A DNA stretch of 24,969 bases from a virus, in the IMG/VR virus record IMGVR_UViG_3300042465_005996, positions 1 through 24,969 of that record. One strand, 5' to 3'. A program made the translations under genes and the position numbers. Shown here piece after piece: positions 16,701-24,379 of this stretch. Each line of letters opens with the position of its first letter. Positions within the stretch are counted from its first letter, which is position 1. The notes under the pieces were generated by a model. That model worked only from the letters and a program-made list of their open reading frames with translations, was not told where the DNA came from and searched no databases.

Positions 16701-18697
16701 ACGGTATTCTTACTCTTGCGTACAGTGATGCTGATTACATTACAAATCTACAGTACAGCAAGAGTATTCAGGTGAATCCCTCCAATACGGTGAACTGGTT
16801 GGGTTTCTTGAAGTTGAATACTCAAGTAATCACGAGTATGGATACTGGATATCGTCCCGTTGTACGCACTAATTCTCTCATGGAGAACGACAACTGGAGA
16901 TCGTCCAATGCGGGAAACGCACGTGGGTTCGGAACACAGTGGAACGATTGGGAAAGCCTGTGGACCGGAATTGAAGTGGTTGAAGAAGAGCAAGACGACA
17001 TCCAAAAGAGCCTGTTGGAACTGCCCCGCGTAGACTCTATTTCTGCTGTTCCCACCGTTTCATCGGGAAATGTTCGTGCAGGATCGCGTCGTAATGTAGA
17101 GGCAGTAAACCAAAAGAACAGTAACTTTATGCGTTCTCGCCAGTTGAGAAACCGAATTCGTGAGAAGATTGGTTCTCGGGTGGTTGATCGAAGTGTTGTT
17201 GGATATATTCCGTCGCAAACAGTCACGTTTACTGCATACGGAATGAAGCCTAACACCACTGGACTGTCCCTGTACTTTGACGGCACAGTGCTTTTGAACG
17301 GTACTCTTTCCACCGACTCAAACGGAACGTGCAGTGGATCGTTCACTATTCCTGCGGGAACTTACCTCACAGGCAGTCGTAGTGTCCGAATCAGCGACAG
17401 TGCTGTGGTAGCAAACGCGATCACTAGCGCAGAAGAAACGCTGTACTGCGTGGGTACTCTTGTTCAGCAAGATTCAGGGTCGTTCTCTACTCGCCCACCC
17501 ACATTGCGTCGGCGTACAGTGAACAGTGAAACCATTTCCAAGGATCCGTTCAACAAGAGTGTGGATTCACTGGAGAACACGGCTGGAACTGATCCACTTG
17601 CACAGACGTTCATTGTGGACAAGGTTGCGAATCCAGAAGGCGTGTTCTTGAACAGCCTGTCTCTGTACTTCTCTGCCAAAGACACGGTGCTGCCCGTTGC
17701 CGTTGATATTCGTCCAACGGTATCTGGATATCCCTCGCCTTCGGTTGTGATTCCGTTCAGCACTGTGGTGAAACTGCCTAGTGATGTGACCGCAAATGCC
17801 ACTACTCCCACTGCAACGGAGTTTGCTTTTACCAGCCCTGTGTTCTTGCCTCCTGGTGAGTACGCCATTTGCATCACTACCAACAGCAGCGAGTACTCAC
17901 TGTACGCTGCGGATACTGCGGCAAACAGCATTACAAACGGCGATGCGATTGCAGGACGCGCAGGTAACAACCAGTTGGTTGGAACACTGTACACACCACA
18001 AGGTTCAGGTGTCTCTGTTCAACAGAACACCACGGATCTCATGTTTGCGGTCAAGCGGTGTGCGTTTACCGCAACCACTGGAACTGCTACCCACACAGGC
18101 GTAGCAAACATTGCGTCACGACAGGCTTTCAAGGTGTTTGCTCCTGAAGTCATTCCTGAATCGTGCACCATTACTCGCGCGGCAGGAGTGCTTTCGTTCG
18201 CAAACAACGAAACAGTGTACCCTGTGACTCCGTTCAGTGCTGCTCCCACCTTGGTGTACACCCTTACCCGTGGAGTAAGCAACGCAGTTTCTCCTGCCAT
18301 TGACACTGCTGCTCGATACGCAGTTTCTGTAAACATGAACACACAGTCAGAGTACCTTACTCGTGTGGTGGAACTACCACAGAGTCTTGCGTCAACTGGA
18401 CTGGCAGTTTTTGTGAACGAAAATATACCCACAGGAACAGATGTAAAGGTGTATTACCGTACCAGTGCCGTTGGTGAAGCCGACATCTTTACCCGAACGT
18501 GGGTGGAAATACCGCAAACGTCTCCTGCTTTTACAAGCACATCGGAAATAGATTTCCGTGAGAGCACTTTCCGCACTTCCGCTGCATTGGCACCGTTCAA
18601 GTCGTACCAAATAAAGGTGCGGCTCACTAACTCGGGTGGTGCGTCGTACTATCGAACCCCCGCTGTTCGTAGCGTCAGGGTAGTTAGTTTTGTGTAA
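13778..18697 (+). CDS. DUF4815-type large virion structural protein, baseplate periphery
   Basis: 1639 aa. The N-terminus 'NINPYYDDYDPTKGFLRML', 'KPGYALQARELTQLQ' and 'GQISQIGDHLFKDGS' (residues about 8-65) is the hallmark of the DUF4815 family found after gp8 in T4-like cyanophages. Later landmarks are 'HDGLAFAPFIGKHSYPS' and 'YLPRIDKLCVKADPEDG' (about 730-825), a helical stretch 'DIGKLEKRIDDVEVFAKL' (about 880-905), 'WNDWESLWTG' (about 1055), and a beta-rich C-terminal region opening 'TVTFTAYGMKPNT' (about 1145) with 'TDPLAQTFIVD' and 'GVFLNSLSLYFSAKD'. The family is annotated as virion structural. Its position suggests it takes the place of T4 gp9/gp10/gp11 in linking wedge to fibres, which is inference. 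AAAGGA at 13770-13775 is the ribosome binding site. The next gene follows after 12 nt. Confidence 0.88.
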   Translation: MAYDSSIFNINPYYDDYDPTKGFLRMLFKPGYALQARELTQLQTILQGQISQIGDHLFKDGSRIVGGGITVRNATYVRLSVTGTGNPLADITDYSDFVGGYLTATGFRAKVVHYIDPDPLTDSTLVLVVDLISGGSVPSSFTWSNGTTTYSGLSPVSAAYPSSGACKVITVDEGIFYIDGFFTRNPRLTFTPYSTASVGSVSYRDLTFGSDYATLSKKIGFSLTRDSVTEQEDSTLRDPAIGSYNYNAPGADRYKIVFEMAQIDLTASAEDFVELLRFDGGRITKKVERVTYGEIQNVLARRTFDESGSYVVYPFDATVKPNNSAQFSLSMGSGKAYVQGYEVENRYPQTVTLPRAQTTQSETQQFVFSTGNYLTVSMGSTLDHANALVTIGSGSARVVLRDGTLTAPTTTRGTAFVHGYVPAPGQGVGAATGFTATLYLYGLSGSTGPVGFIYDNTTGNTLGRFTNGGNILGSDDQSLVFPLQPGYAINDISNGFYIQGKLVSNAITPAYNPTGTVTTYSLAKANFTDTVASTSSGVISFINYLTGNPNASDLSEIAIVSLDSSGTPAGGTAGRAFIPSSGTGIVLSNDGDTTGGKVKLEVNNAPAGFTAANVRVVLPVRYTPTISNTSTYRFKTPVSTTQSFASITDIKTDETGRKYFELSQSDVYSITSVTFGTPGTNISEDFELDDGQRETYYQRARLYLKPSVVSTARYVTSASAVSITVSFDYFRHDGLAFAPFIGKHSYPSTPYERIPLFTNPRTGKTVSLANCLDFRHSGLTSATPMIKPYGAYEFGVSESSTISYNHYLPRIDKLCVKADPEDGSALFFLVQGTPDLTPVAPPDPQDGLVLAILTVPAYTHNTEDVIFTPVNSQRYTMSDIGKLEKRIDDVEVFAKLSISEAEIEARSLKTSATSTEPLKTSIFSDEFYGHSVSDVSSEEHICSVDFERGELRPFFSTNTISPPSPSLSNTVLSTDGILTLAYSDADYITNLQYSKSIQVNPSNTVNWLGFLKLNTQVITSMDTGYRPVVRTNSLMENDNWRSSNAGNARGFGTQWNDWESLWTGIEVVEEEQDDIQKSLLELPRVDSISAVPTVSSGNVRAGSRRNVEAVNQKNSNFMRSRQLRNRIREKIGSRVVDRSVVGYIPSQTVTFTAYGMKPNTTGLSLYFDGTVLLNGTLSTDSNGTCSGSFTIPAGTYLTGSRSVRISDSAVVANAITSAEETLYCVGTLVQQDSGSFSTRPPTLRRRTVNSETISKDPFNKSVDSLENTAGTDPLAQTFIVDKVANPEGVFLNSLSLYFSAKDTVLPVAVDIRPTVSGYPSPSVVIPFSTVVKLPSDVTANATTPTATEFAFTSPVFLPPGEYAICITTNSSEYSLYAADTAANSITNGDAIAGRAGNNQLVGTLYTPQGSGVSVQQNTTDLMFAVKRCAFTATTGTATHTGVANIASRQAFKVFAPEVIPESCTITRAAGVLSFANNETVYPVTPFSAAPTLVYTLTRGVSNAVSPAIDTAARYAVSVNMNTQSEYLTRVVELPQSLASTGLAVFVNENIPTGTDVKVYYRTSAVGEADIFTRTWVEIPQTSPAFTSTSEIDFRESTFRTSAALAPFKSYQIKVRLTNSGGASYYRTPAVRSVRVVSFV

Positions 18698-18705
18698 CAG
18701 GAGTT

Positions 18706-18712
18706 ATGAGTG
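18706..18712 (+). promoter_or_regulatory. Competing ATG/GTG start pair
   Basis: The sequence ATGAGTG sits 2 nt after the AGGAG at 18699-18703. The ATG at 18706 would give only M-S-E-P before a stop, whereas the GTG at 18710 opens the 62-aa gene. In the gene's frame the preceding triplet is TGA (18707-18709), so GTG is the first possible start. Confidence 0.5.
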
Positions 18713-18898
18713 AACCGTAAACGGTACACCCGAGATCCTGCCAGCGGAGCACTGGTGCTTGCGGATACCGACGCACTGGAAACGCATCAACGCGCACTCC
18801 AAACAGCAAGTGCTGTGGAGTCTATGAAAACGGAGATAGATACTCTGAAGTTGCAGATACAGCAACTACTGGCATCAATAACCCCAAAGAGCAACTGA
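18710..18898 (+). CDS. Small coiled-coil protein (62 aa) preceding the fibre genes
   Basis: A GTG start is chosen because the frame is closed just upstream by TGA and AGGAG lies 6 nt before it. The N-terminus is basic ('MNRKRYTRDPASGALV'), and the rest is helical with heptad-like spacing of Leu, Met and Ile ('MKTEIDTLKLQIQQLLASI'), suggesting a coiled coil. Small proteins of this type, with 'RDP.S.A....D' followed by a helix, occur near tail-fibre genes of T4-like marine phages. The role is unknown; assembly factor or fibre-attachment peptide are possible. It ends 1 nt before the next gene's ATG, so expression is coupled to the fibre. Confidence 0.65.
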   Translation: MNRKRYTRDPASGALVLADTDALETHQRALQTASAVESMKTEIDTLKLQIQQLLASITPKSN

Positions 18899-18899
18899 A

Positions 18900-21800
18900 A
18901 TGGCAACCAACACCGGACCTGACTCAAACTCGTACCAAATTCCAGAAGTTGAACTGGGTGACACCTTCAACACATGGCGTGATATCACGAACACTTCGGT
19001 GTACAAGATAAACAAGATCCGTGTGTACGACGGTGTAAGCAGTTCCGAACTAAATGCCACGGTGAGTGCGGGCGGTACTCTTACATATGTGCTTGCAGAC
19101 AACATTCCAAACGGACACACCTTCCAAGGCGTAATTGTTTTTGATTCGGGTGTTACTTTTAACGGTAATGTCACGTTCAACGCACAAACATTCACTGTAA
19201 ACGCCAACAACGTCACCATTGACGATTACGCCATTGTTTTGGGTGCAACTGCTGGTGTAACAGACACCAACATCAACTCTGCTGGCGGTGGTGGTATTAT
19301 TTTGAGCCGTGGTGGTGGTAAAACTGCGGAGTGGTTGTGGTTGCCCACTGATTTGCAAGGCGGCAGTGGCTCGTGGCTCAGCAATTCTCATATTGGGTTC
19401 TCTGGAATCACTTGGGGACTGTACCCGTACGCTGGCACCACGCTTCCGGTTTACGGCACAGGATTCCGTGTTCAAGGCGGAAATACTGCCGACCACGGAG
19501 TGGAAATTGCGCTTTCAAGCGTAACTGGACGAACAGCGAATCGCTCCATTACCTTCTCGCGGTACTCTCCCAGCGGATCCACCGCGTTTATTGACGTGCT
19601 GTCAGGCAGCACATACGGAAGTGAAGCGTTTGTGCGTATTCGTGAGGGCGCAAACCGAAAGGTGATCACGTATGGAGGCTCACCAGGATTCCCGTTTGGT
19701 ACACCTGTTCGACTGGATTCAGTGGCAAACGCTTACGCCGCGGCACAGGCTTCCAGTGGAACCAACGCTGAAGTAATTGGAATTGTGTCCGCAACAGCGA
19801 CCACAATGGGCACCGACCGATACGAAATCACCATGTTGGGAGAAATCCACGGTGACTTCAGATCGGTTACTGAAAACGGTTCCAGTTTGGTTGCCGGCAG
19901 AACGTATTACCTTAGCCCGTATAATGAAGGAAAAATCACAGAAATTCAACCCACTGTTCCGGGACAGGTACACAAAGCGGTTCTGATTGCAACCGGAGCA
20001 AGTGCTGCAATGGTGTTGCCGTTCACAGGCGGTGAACTGGGAACTCCCATCAACATTGCAAACTCTACGTCCATCACCACACGCATCAACCAGTTACACA
20101 AGTTTGACTTGGGTGACTCGGTGCGCTTTAAAGCGTATTCAGGGGGAGTCACCCTTACGTACAGCGACGGTGCAGGCGGAACGGCTGAAGCAAACTACGC
20201 ACAGGGCATATACGTAAAAGCACAGGCAAACACTCCCGACGAAGCAGAAATTGCGGGAATGGTTGTGGGTCGCGGTGGTGTTACAGGTGGACCTGGTGCA
20301 CCCGTCCCCATCTACTCGTATTTTGATGTAATGATTGACGGGTTCTTTGATATTAGTGGAACCCCTTACACAGCCCTTACTCCGGGCGATGTGTACTACT
20401 TGTCGGTGAACTGCGCAGGCACAAGTGGTGCGTTTGAGAGCGGGACAACCCCGTTCAATACATCGGTGCCCAACCTTGCAGGGCAGGTGCGGAAGCCCCT
20501 GTTCATGGCAACCAGTTCTTCGGGTGGGTACTTGTTCTCGTATCGCGGAGACGTGCGATCAGAAACTTCCATTACTGGTTCCAGTGCAGACGTGGAGCAG
20601 TTCCTTGTTGACGATATTCGTAGTGGATTCTCAGGCGACCTGAAGATTGGTGTTTACGACGGCTCGTCTCGTGGTCGTGAAAGCATTCGCATTGCGGCAG
20701 GGTCTGTGTTTGCCAGCAGCCGTGGGGTTACAGGATACGTTGGCATAGGACCGTCCAGTACGTGGTCCACGTGGAATTCAGGATCCAATACCCAAAACCG
20801 CATTATTGCTCCACTGGACGTGTACGGATACGTGCGTATGGGTGTTACTGTAGACACTTCGGTTCCGAGTGGTCGAGTTCTTATGGCAAGCAGATACCGT
20901 GGAGACGAAGTGAGCGGACTTACTGCGCAGTCTCTGAACGTGATCGGCACGGAGTACGATACTGGAAACCTGCAAATCAACTACGGGGTCATGCCCAGCC
21001 TAGGTGCCCGTACGTACGCGTCTTCGCTGCCCGCAGGGTCAGCCGTTCGATCCAGTCTTGTTGTTGGTAGAACTTCTGGTGCGGGTGAACTGCGGTTCCT
21101 GACCAATGACGGCGTGGACGCGGCGTTGGGTACGGCTGTAACCATGACCGAGCGGTTCCGTATCACTGGTGCAAACGGACATTTTAGTGGTTCATTCGGT
21201 ATCACAGGTGGCGCACTCACGATCACAGGTGGCGCACTCACGGTGACTCCTACTTTGTACAGTGATGACGCATTAACTGCTTACGGTAGACTCACTCTGT
21301 ATACGAGGACTAGTGGCAGTGGTGTAACTGTTGGTTTGAGGCTTTACGATGACGCTGATACCCCTGATTTCTTGCGCTTCCGTCCCATATCAAACACACA
21401 AAAGGGTTTTGTGTTTAGCGATGACGGTGATGCCGGAATACTGTGCATTGACTCAATCAACGACAGAGTTGGTATAGGGAATATAACTCCAGAGAGTCCT
21501 CTGCATATTACAGCAACAACACCAGACACACCAGGTCTTCTTATCAAGAATGGAGCAGGCGGTGACGATCAGGCGGCGGGTGGTTGTTTGGGTCTTCGGA
21601 TCAGAGCGGGTGATGGAACCGGCAGCGCAACCCTGCTAGATATTCAGGATTCTCTAGGAGCAGTCACACACTTTGCTGTTCGTAAGGACGGAATGACTCT
21701 GAATGGTCGAGCCTTCACTGGCGGATTCTGTCCACAAGTAATACGAAACACTAGTTTTGGTGGTGGTAGTAGTGCCACGGTTGTTGTGCCTGGCACTTCT

Positions 21801-22031
21801 TCCCAAAAGTGGGTGGGATTGTATACTCGTCCCAGTTATAATTACAACCCAGGCGACTCAGTAGTTTCATATTTTCTCGCCAATTCTGTTGCCGAGCAAG
21901 CAGGTTTAGATACTGCGCCTGTGTTCACGGGTGGCACATCAATTACTTTTGGCAGAGAAGGTATAGTAGGCTCATATCCCTCCACGAATTGGCTTTGGAG
22001 TGTAACTGTATGGTGGTGGAGAGTATCGTGA
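18900..22031 (+). CDS. Tail fibre protein (1043 aa)
   Basis: The N-terminus 'GDTFNTWRDITNTSVYKIN' (about 20-38) is the short attachment motif that opens many fibres of marine T4-like phages. It is followed by a beta-rich shaft with 'ANNVTIDDYAIVLGAT' and 'AGGGGIILSRGGGKT'. Two copies of a fibre module lie at about residues 267-378 and 400-552, each with 'AE(V/I)(I/A)G', 'YYLS' and 'GQV(H/R)K' landmarks. Residues about 865-875 have 'RVGIGNITPESPLHI', a motif common before C-terminal tips of phage fibres. The last 120 residues ('GGGSSATVVVPG' to 'WWWRVS') form a putative receptor-binding tip with an unusually Trp-rich end. The region from about 21240 on is somewhat AT-richer than the shaft, as expected for a swapped tip. 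It is not clearly orthologous to a named T4 fibre. Confidence 0.82.
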   Translation: MATNTGPDSNSYQIPEVELGDTFNTWRDITNTSVYKINKIRVYDGVSSSELNATVSAGGTLTYVLADNIPNGHTFQGVIVFDSGVTFNGNVTFNAQTFTVNANNVTIDDYAIVLGATAGVTDTNINSAGGGGIILSRGGGKTAEWLWLPTDLQGGSGSWLSNSHIGFSGITWGLYPYAGTTLPVYGTGFRVQGGNTADHGVEIALSSVTGRTANRSITFSRYSPSGSTAFIDVLSGSTYGSEAFVRIREGANRKVITYGGSPGFPFGTPVRLDSVANAYAAAQASSGTNAEVIGIVSATATTMGTDRYEITMLGEIHGDFRSVTENGSSLVAGRTYYLSPYNEGKITEIQPTVPGQVHKAVLIATGASAAMVLPFTGGELGTPINIANSTSITTRINQLHKFDLGDSVRFKAYSGGVTLTYSDGAGGTAEANYAQGIYVKAQANTPDEAEIAGMVVGRGGVTGGPGAPVPIYSYFDVMIDGFFDISGTPYTALTPGDVYYLSVNCAGTSGAFESGTTPFNTSVPNLAGQVRKPLFMATSSSGGYLFSYRGDVRSETSITGSSADVEQFLVDDIRSGFSGDLKIGVYDGSSRGRESIRIAAGSVFASSRGVTGYVGIGPSSTWSTWNSGSNTQNRIIAPLDVYGYVRMGVTVDTSVPSGRVLMASRYRGDEVSGLTAQSLNVIGTEYDTGNLQINYGVMPSLGARTYASSLPAGSAVRSSLVVGRTSGAGELRFLTNDGVDAALGTAVTMTERFRITGANGHFSGSFGITGGALTITGGALTVTPTLYSDDALTAYGRLTLYTRTSGSGVTVGLRLYDDADTPDFLRFRPISNTQKGFVFSDDGDAGILCIDSINDRVGIGNITPESPLHITATTPDTPGLLIKNGAGGDDQAAGGCLGLRIRAGDGTGSATLLDIQDSLGAVTHFAVRKDGMTLNGRAFTGGFCPQVIRNTSFGGGSSATVVVPGTSSQKWVGLYTRPSYNYNPGDSVVSYFLANSVAEQAGLDTAPVFTGGTSITFGREGIVGSYPSTNWLWSVTVWWWRVS
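19698..20033 (+). repeat. Fibre module copy A (protein-level repeat)
   Basis: Encodes residues 267-378 of the 1043-aa fibre: 'GTPVRL...AEVIGIVS...GEIHGDF...LVAGRTYYLSPYNEGK...PGQVHKAVL...'. It shares its order of landmarks with 20097-20555 and 22183-22518. Confidence 0.6.
20097..20555 (+). repeat. Fibre module copy B (protein-level repeat)
   Basis: Encodes residues 400-552 of the fibre, with 'HKFDLGDSVRF', 'AEIAGMVVG', 'GDVYYLSVN' and 'GQVRKPLFMA'. It is longer than copies A and C because of extra loops. Confidence 0.6.
21201..21242 (+). repeat. Perfect 21-nt tandem duplication in the fibre gene
   Basis: The 21-nt unit starting ATCACAGGTGGCG and ending CTCACG occurs twice head to tail (21201-21221 and 21222-21242), in frame, giving I-T-G-G-A-L-T twice. 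It lies at the junction between the fibre shaft and the more AT-rich tip region. Identity of the copies points to a recent slippage or a length-variable linker. Confidence 0.85.
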
Positions 22032-22107
22032 ATGATTCGGTTCTCCCAGTACACAAAAATCACATGACTTGAACACACAGACACGATAAGTAGAGGAAAC
22101 ACACACA
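22032..22107 (+). promoter_or_regulatory. Longest intergenic gap; possible late promoter and ribosome binding site
   Basis: This 76-nt gap is the only one above 15 nt between genes. It holds GATAAGTA at 22085-22092, two mismatches from the T4-type late promoter TATAAATA, and AGAGGA at 22092-22097, ten bases before ATG 22108. I see no hairpin with a T-run, so no terminator. The promoter reading is weak. Confidence 0.3.
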
Positions 22108-24369
22108 ATGCCTTCATCACTAGTACTAACAGGCGGAGCAGCAACCACTAAGACCCTCAAGGAGACTATCTCACAGACAGGGCACGGTTTCACGGTGGGT
22201 GATGTGCTGCGGTGGAACACTGCCACGAACACCTACGTAAAAGCCCAAGGCGACACCGCAGTGAACGCAGAAGTTGTTGGTGTGGTGAACGCGCTGGAAG
22301 ACGCAAACTCCTTTCAACTCACGTACAGCGGGTACATTGAAGTGCCTGCTGTATCAGGAGCGTCGTATCCGGTGCTGTTCCTGTCGGGAAGCACCGCAGG
22401 AGAACTCAGTGCAACCCCACCCAGTTTTATAGGCTCCGTTGTGAAGCCTGTGCTGACTCGTTCCACCAACGGTTCAGGACATATTGTGGTGAACTATTTG
22501 GGTACCCAAATCGGCGGGTCGTCCACTGTTGCGATAGACGAGATTCAGCCTGTGGGCACCATTGCGCCGTATGCAGGGGGAACTATTCCTGACACGTGGT
22601 TGGAGTGCAACGGTGCTTCGTACTCCGTGAGCGACTACGCCGAACTCCACGACAAGATTCGCAACACCACCGGCGACCGCGTGCCTATTTACGGGTACGT
22701 GGCACGACTAAACATTGCAGGTACAGCCAACATTACTGTTGGCGGGTACATCCAGTTCAAGACCAGTAGTGCAGCGTGGTCATTGAATACTCTGTACGGT
22801 TCCAATGCAGACGTTACCGCTGTGGTGATTACTGCTGAAGGCTCCAATAACTACTTGGTGCAGGTGCTGCCCAACTACTCAAACAGCAAGTTTGTGTTTC
22901 CCAACACGGTGTTTGCTGCGGGGTCTTTGAGCAACGCTGCAAACGCCACTGCAAACTACCGTTTCTTGAACTCGAACGAAACAATAACAACAAGCATCAC
23001 TGCCACAGTGTCGGGAATCGCGGTGATTGCGTTCAATACTCCTGATCTGCGTGGGCGATTTGCGGTGGGCGTGAATCCCGCAGCCGTTGCGGACGGAACC
23101 AGCGAGAACGACACCGCGTACAACTCTGCACTGAGCGCGTTTGCCCTCGGTGAAGAAGGCGGATCTGAAAGCATTGGCTCACTGGTGAATGTTGCAACGT
23201 GGAACGCAACCAGCGCAGAGCCGTCGGTTCCGAGCGGTTCTGCTGTGCTCAAGCCCCCGTATCTTGCCACGAAGTACATTATCAAAGCCAAGCCGTACAC
23301 CCGTGCCGCTATTGTTGACGGGCTTGATATTCCGTACAGCAGCCTGCTTGTGCGTGATCTGCGGTCGCGGAATGTGGGCGGCTCGAACGGTGACCTTGTT
23401 TTACACACAAACACTGCGGGTGACAGTGGACTGGGTACGGAGCGGATGCGGCTCACCACGGGCGGGAATGTGGGGATTGCAACCGCTACTCCAGCAGCAC
23501 CGCTTCATGTTTACGGAGCCAGCACAGTTCACGGTAGCGCAAACAGCGGAACCGTTTTGGTGTCCAATAGTGGCAACACCAGACAGTTGCAAATTGGCGT
23601 AAACGATTCTGCTAGTGTTGCGTGGATACAAGGTTGGGTTCCAGGATCGGGATTATTGGACCTTTCGCTGCAACCCACCAGTGGAGGTCGGGTTGGCATC
23701 GGCACTACCTCTCCCACAGTTGCTCTTGATGTGAACGGCACTGTTCGTATTCGGGGTGGAGGGTCGCCAGGAGTGAGTTTAGGGGATCGTCTTGTTGCCG
23801 CTGATACTGATGGTACTTTGAAATGGGATACTGGGTTGATAAACGGAACCGATGGTGGCGGTGTTAGAATGTATTTCAATCCCTCCACAACCCAAGTCGG
23901 ATACGGATGGACAAACTCTCTACAATCTACATCTCTACAAACTGGCTCACCGACCTCTGTCGGCGCGGTATACACAGCAACAAGTATTACTTTGCCCAGA
24001 GGGGTATACATCTGTCAACCGTATAACAATTTAACATACTCTGGTAATTTTAGAGCGAGTGCTGCATATTACGGAAGAATTGGTTTAAAAGCAGTCACTG
24101 GCAGTATTTTTGCGATTAGTTCGAGTCCAGGGTCTGGTATAATAGATAATCCAGGAATCAACTTTCAGTTCGTTCACGACACCGCTGGATCGGTGTTCTC
24201 TGGTGGTCTCCCTCAAGCGATGCCCTACGAGATGACGCCTTTTGTGTTTAATGTTAGTTCTACTTCTGCGGTTGTAAAGGGAGTGGTTAGTCACGAAGAA
24301 TCAGGAACTATGTCGGTGGTTACCGCTGCTCAGTTAGGACTGTTTTTCGCAATTACTAGAATAGGCTAA
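22108..24369 (+). CDS. Short-tail-fibre-like protein with phage tail-collar domain
   Basis: 753 aa. Residues 26-137 hold copy C of the fibre module ('HGFTVGDVLRW', 'AEVVGVV', 'GSVVKPVL'). Residues about 150-190 begin a tail-collar domain ('IQPVGTIAPYAGGTIPD', 'WLECNGASYSVSDYAELH'), which continues after a beta-rich insert with 'FNTPDLRGRFAVGVN' (about 309-323) and 'ATKYIIKA'. Collar domains are typical of T4 gp12 and other fibres that bind surface polysaccharide. Then come 'GNVGIATATPAAPLHVYG' (about 453-470) and 'RVGIGTTSPTVALDVNG', both pre-tip motifs, and a C-terminal tip from about residue 575. The tip DNA (about 23820-24369) is AT-rich: hand count 23/60 G+C at 24061-24120 against 35/60 at 23221-23280. 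The role is probably receptor binding at the baseplate rim. Confidence 0.85.
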   Translation: MPSSLVLTGGAATTKTLKETISQTGHGFTVGDVLRWNTATNTYVKAQGDTAVNAEVVGVVNALEDANSFQLTYSGYIEVPAVSGASYPVLFLSGSTAGELSATPPSFIGSVVKPVLTRSTNGSGHIVVNYLGTQIGGSSTVAIDEIQPVGTIAPYAGGTIPDTWLECNGASYSVSDYAELHDKIRNTTGDRVPIYGYVARLNIAGTANITVGGYIQFKTSSAAWSLNTLYGSNADVTAVVITAEGSNNYLVQVLPNYSNSKFVFPNTVFAAGSLSNAANATANYRFLNSNETITTSITATVSGIAVIAFNTPDLRGRFAVGVNPAAVADGTSENDTAYNSALSAFALGEEGGSESIGSLVNVATWNATSAEPSVPSGSAVLKPPYLATKYIIKAKPYTRAAIVDGLDIPYSSLLVRDLRSRNVGGSNGDLVLHTNTAGDSGLGTERMRLTTGGNVGIATATPAAPLHVYGASTVHGSANSGTVLVSNSGNTRQLQIGVNDSASVAWIQGWVPGSGLLDLSLQPTSGGRVGIGTTSPTVALDVNGTVRIRGGGSPGVSLGDRLVAADTDGTLKWDTGLINGTDGGGVRMYFNPSTTQVGYGWTNSLQSTSLQTGSPTSVGAVYTATSITLPRGVYICQPYNNLTYSGNFRASAAYYGRIGLKAVTGSIFAISSSPGSGIIDNPGINFQFVHDTAGSVFSGGLPQAMPYEMTPFVFNVSSTSAVVKGVVSHEESGTMSVVTAAQLGLFFAITRIG
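22183..22518 (+). repeat. Fibre module copy C (protein-level repeat)
   Basis: Encodes residues 26-137 of the 753-aa protein. The landmarks 'HGFTVGD', 'AEVVGVV', 'FLSGSTAG' and 'VVKPVL' line up with copies A and B in the preceding fibre gene. Confidence 0.6.
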
Positions 24370-24372
24370 ATA
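24365..24372 (+). promoter_or_regulatory. Possible late-promoter-like motif before the last gene
   Basis: GCTAAATA overlaps the stop codon of the short-fibre gene and ends 8 nt before ATG 24380. It matches six of eight positions of the T4 late consensus TATAAATA. A transcript starting just downstream would have almost no leader, and no good ribosome binding site is visible before this start. Chance is a real alternative. Confidence 0.25.
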
Positions 24373-24379
24373 CACCAGT

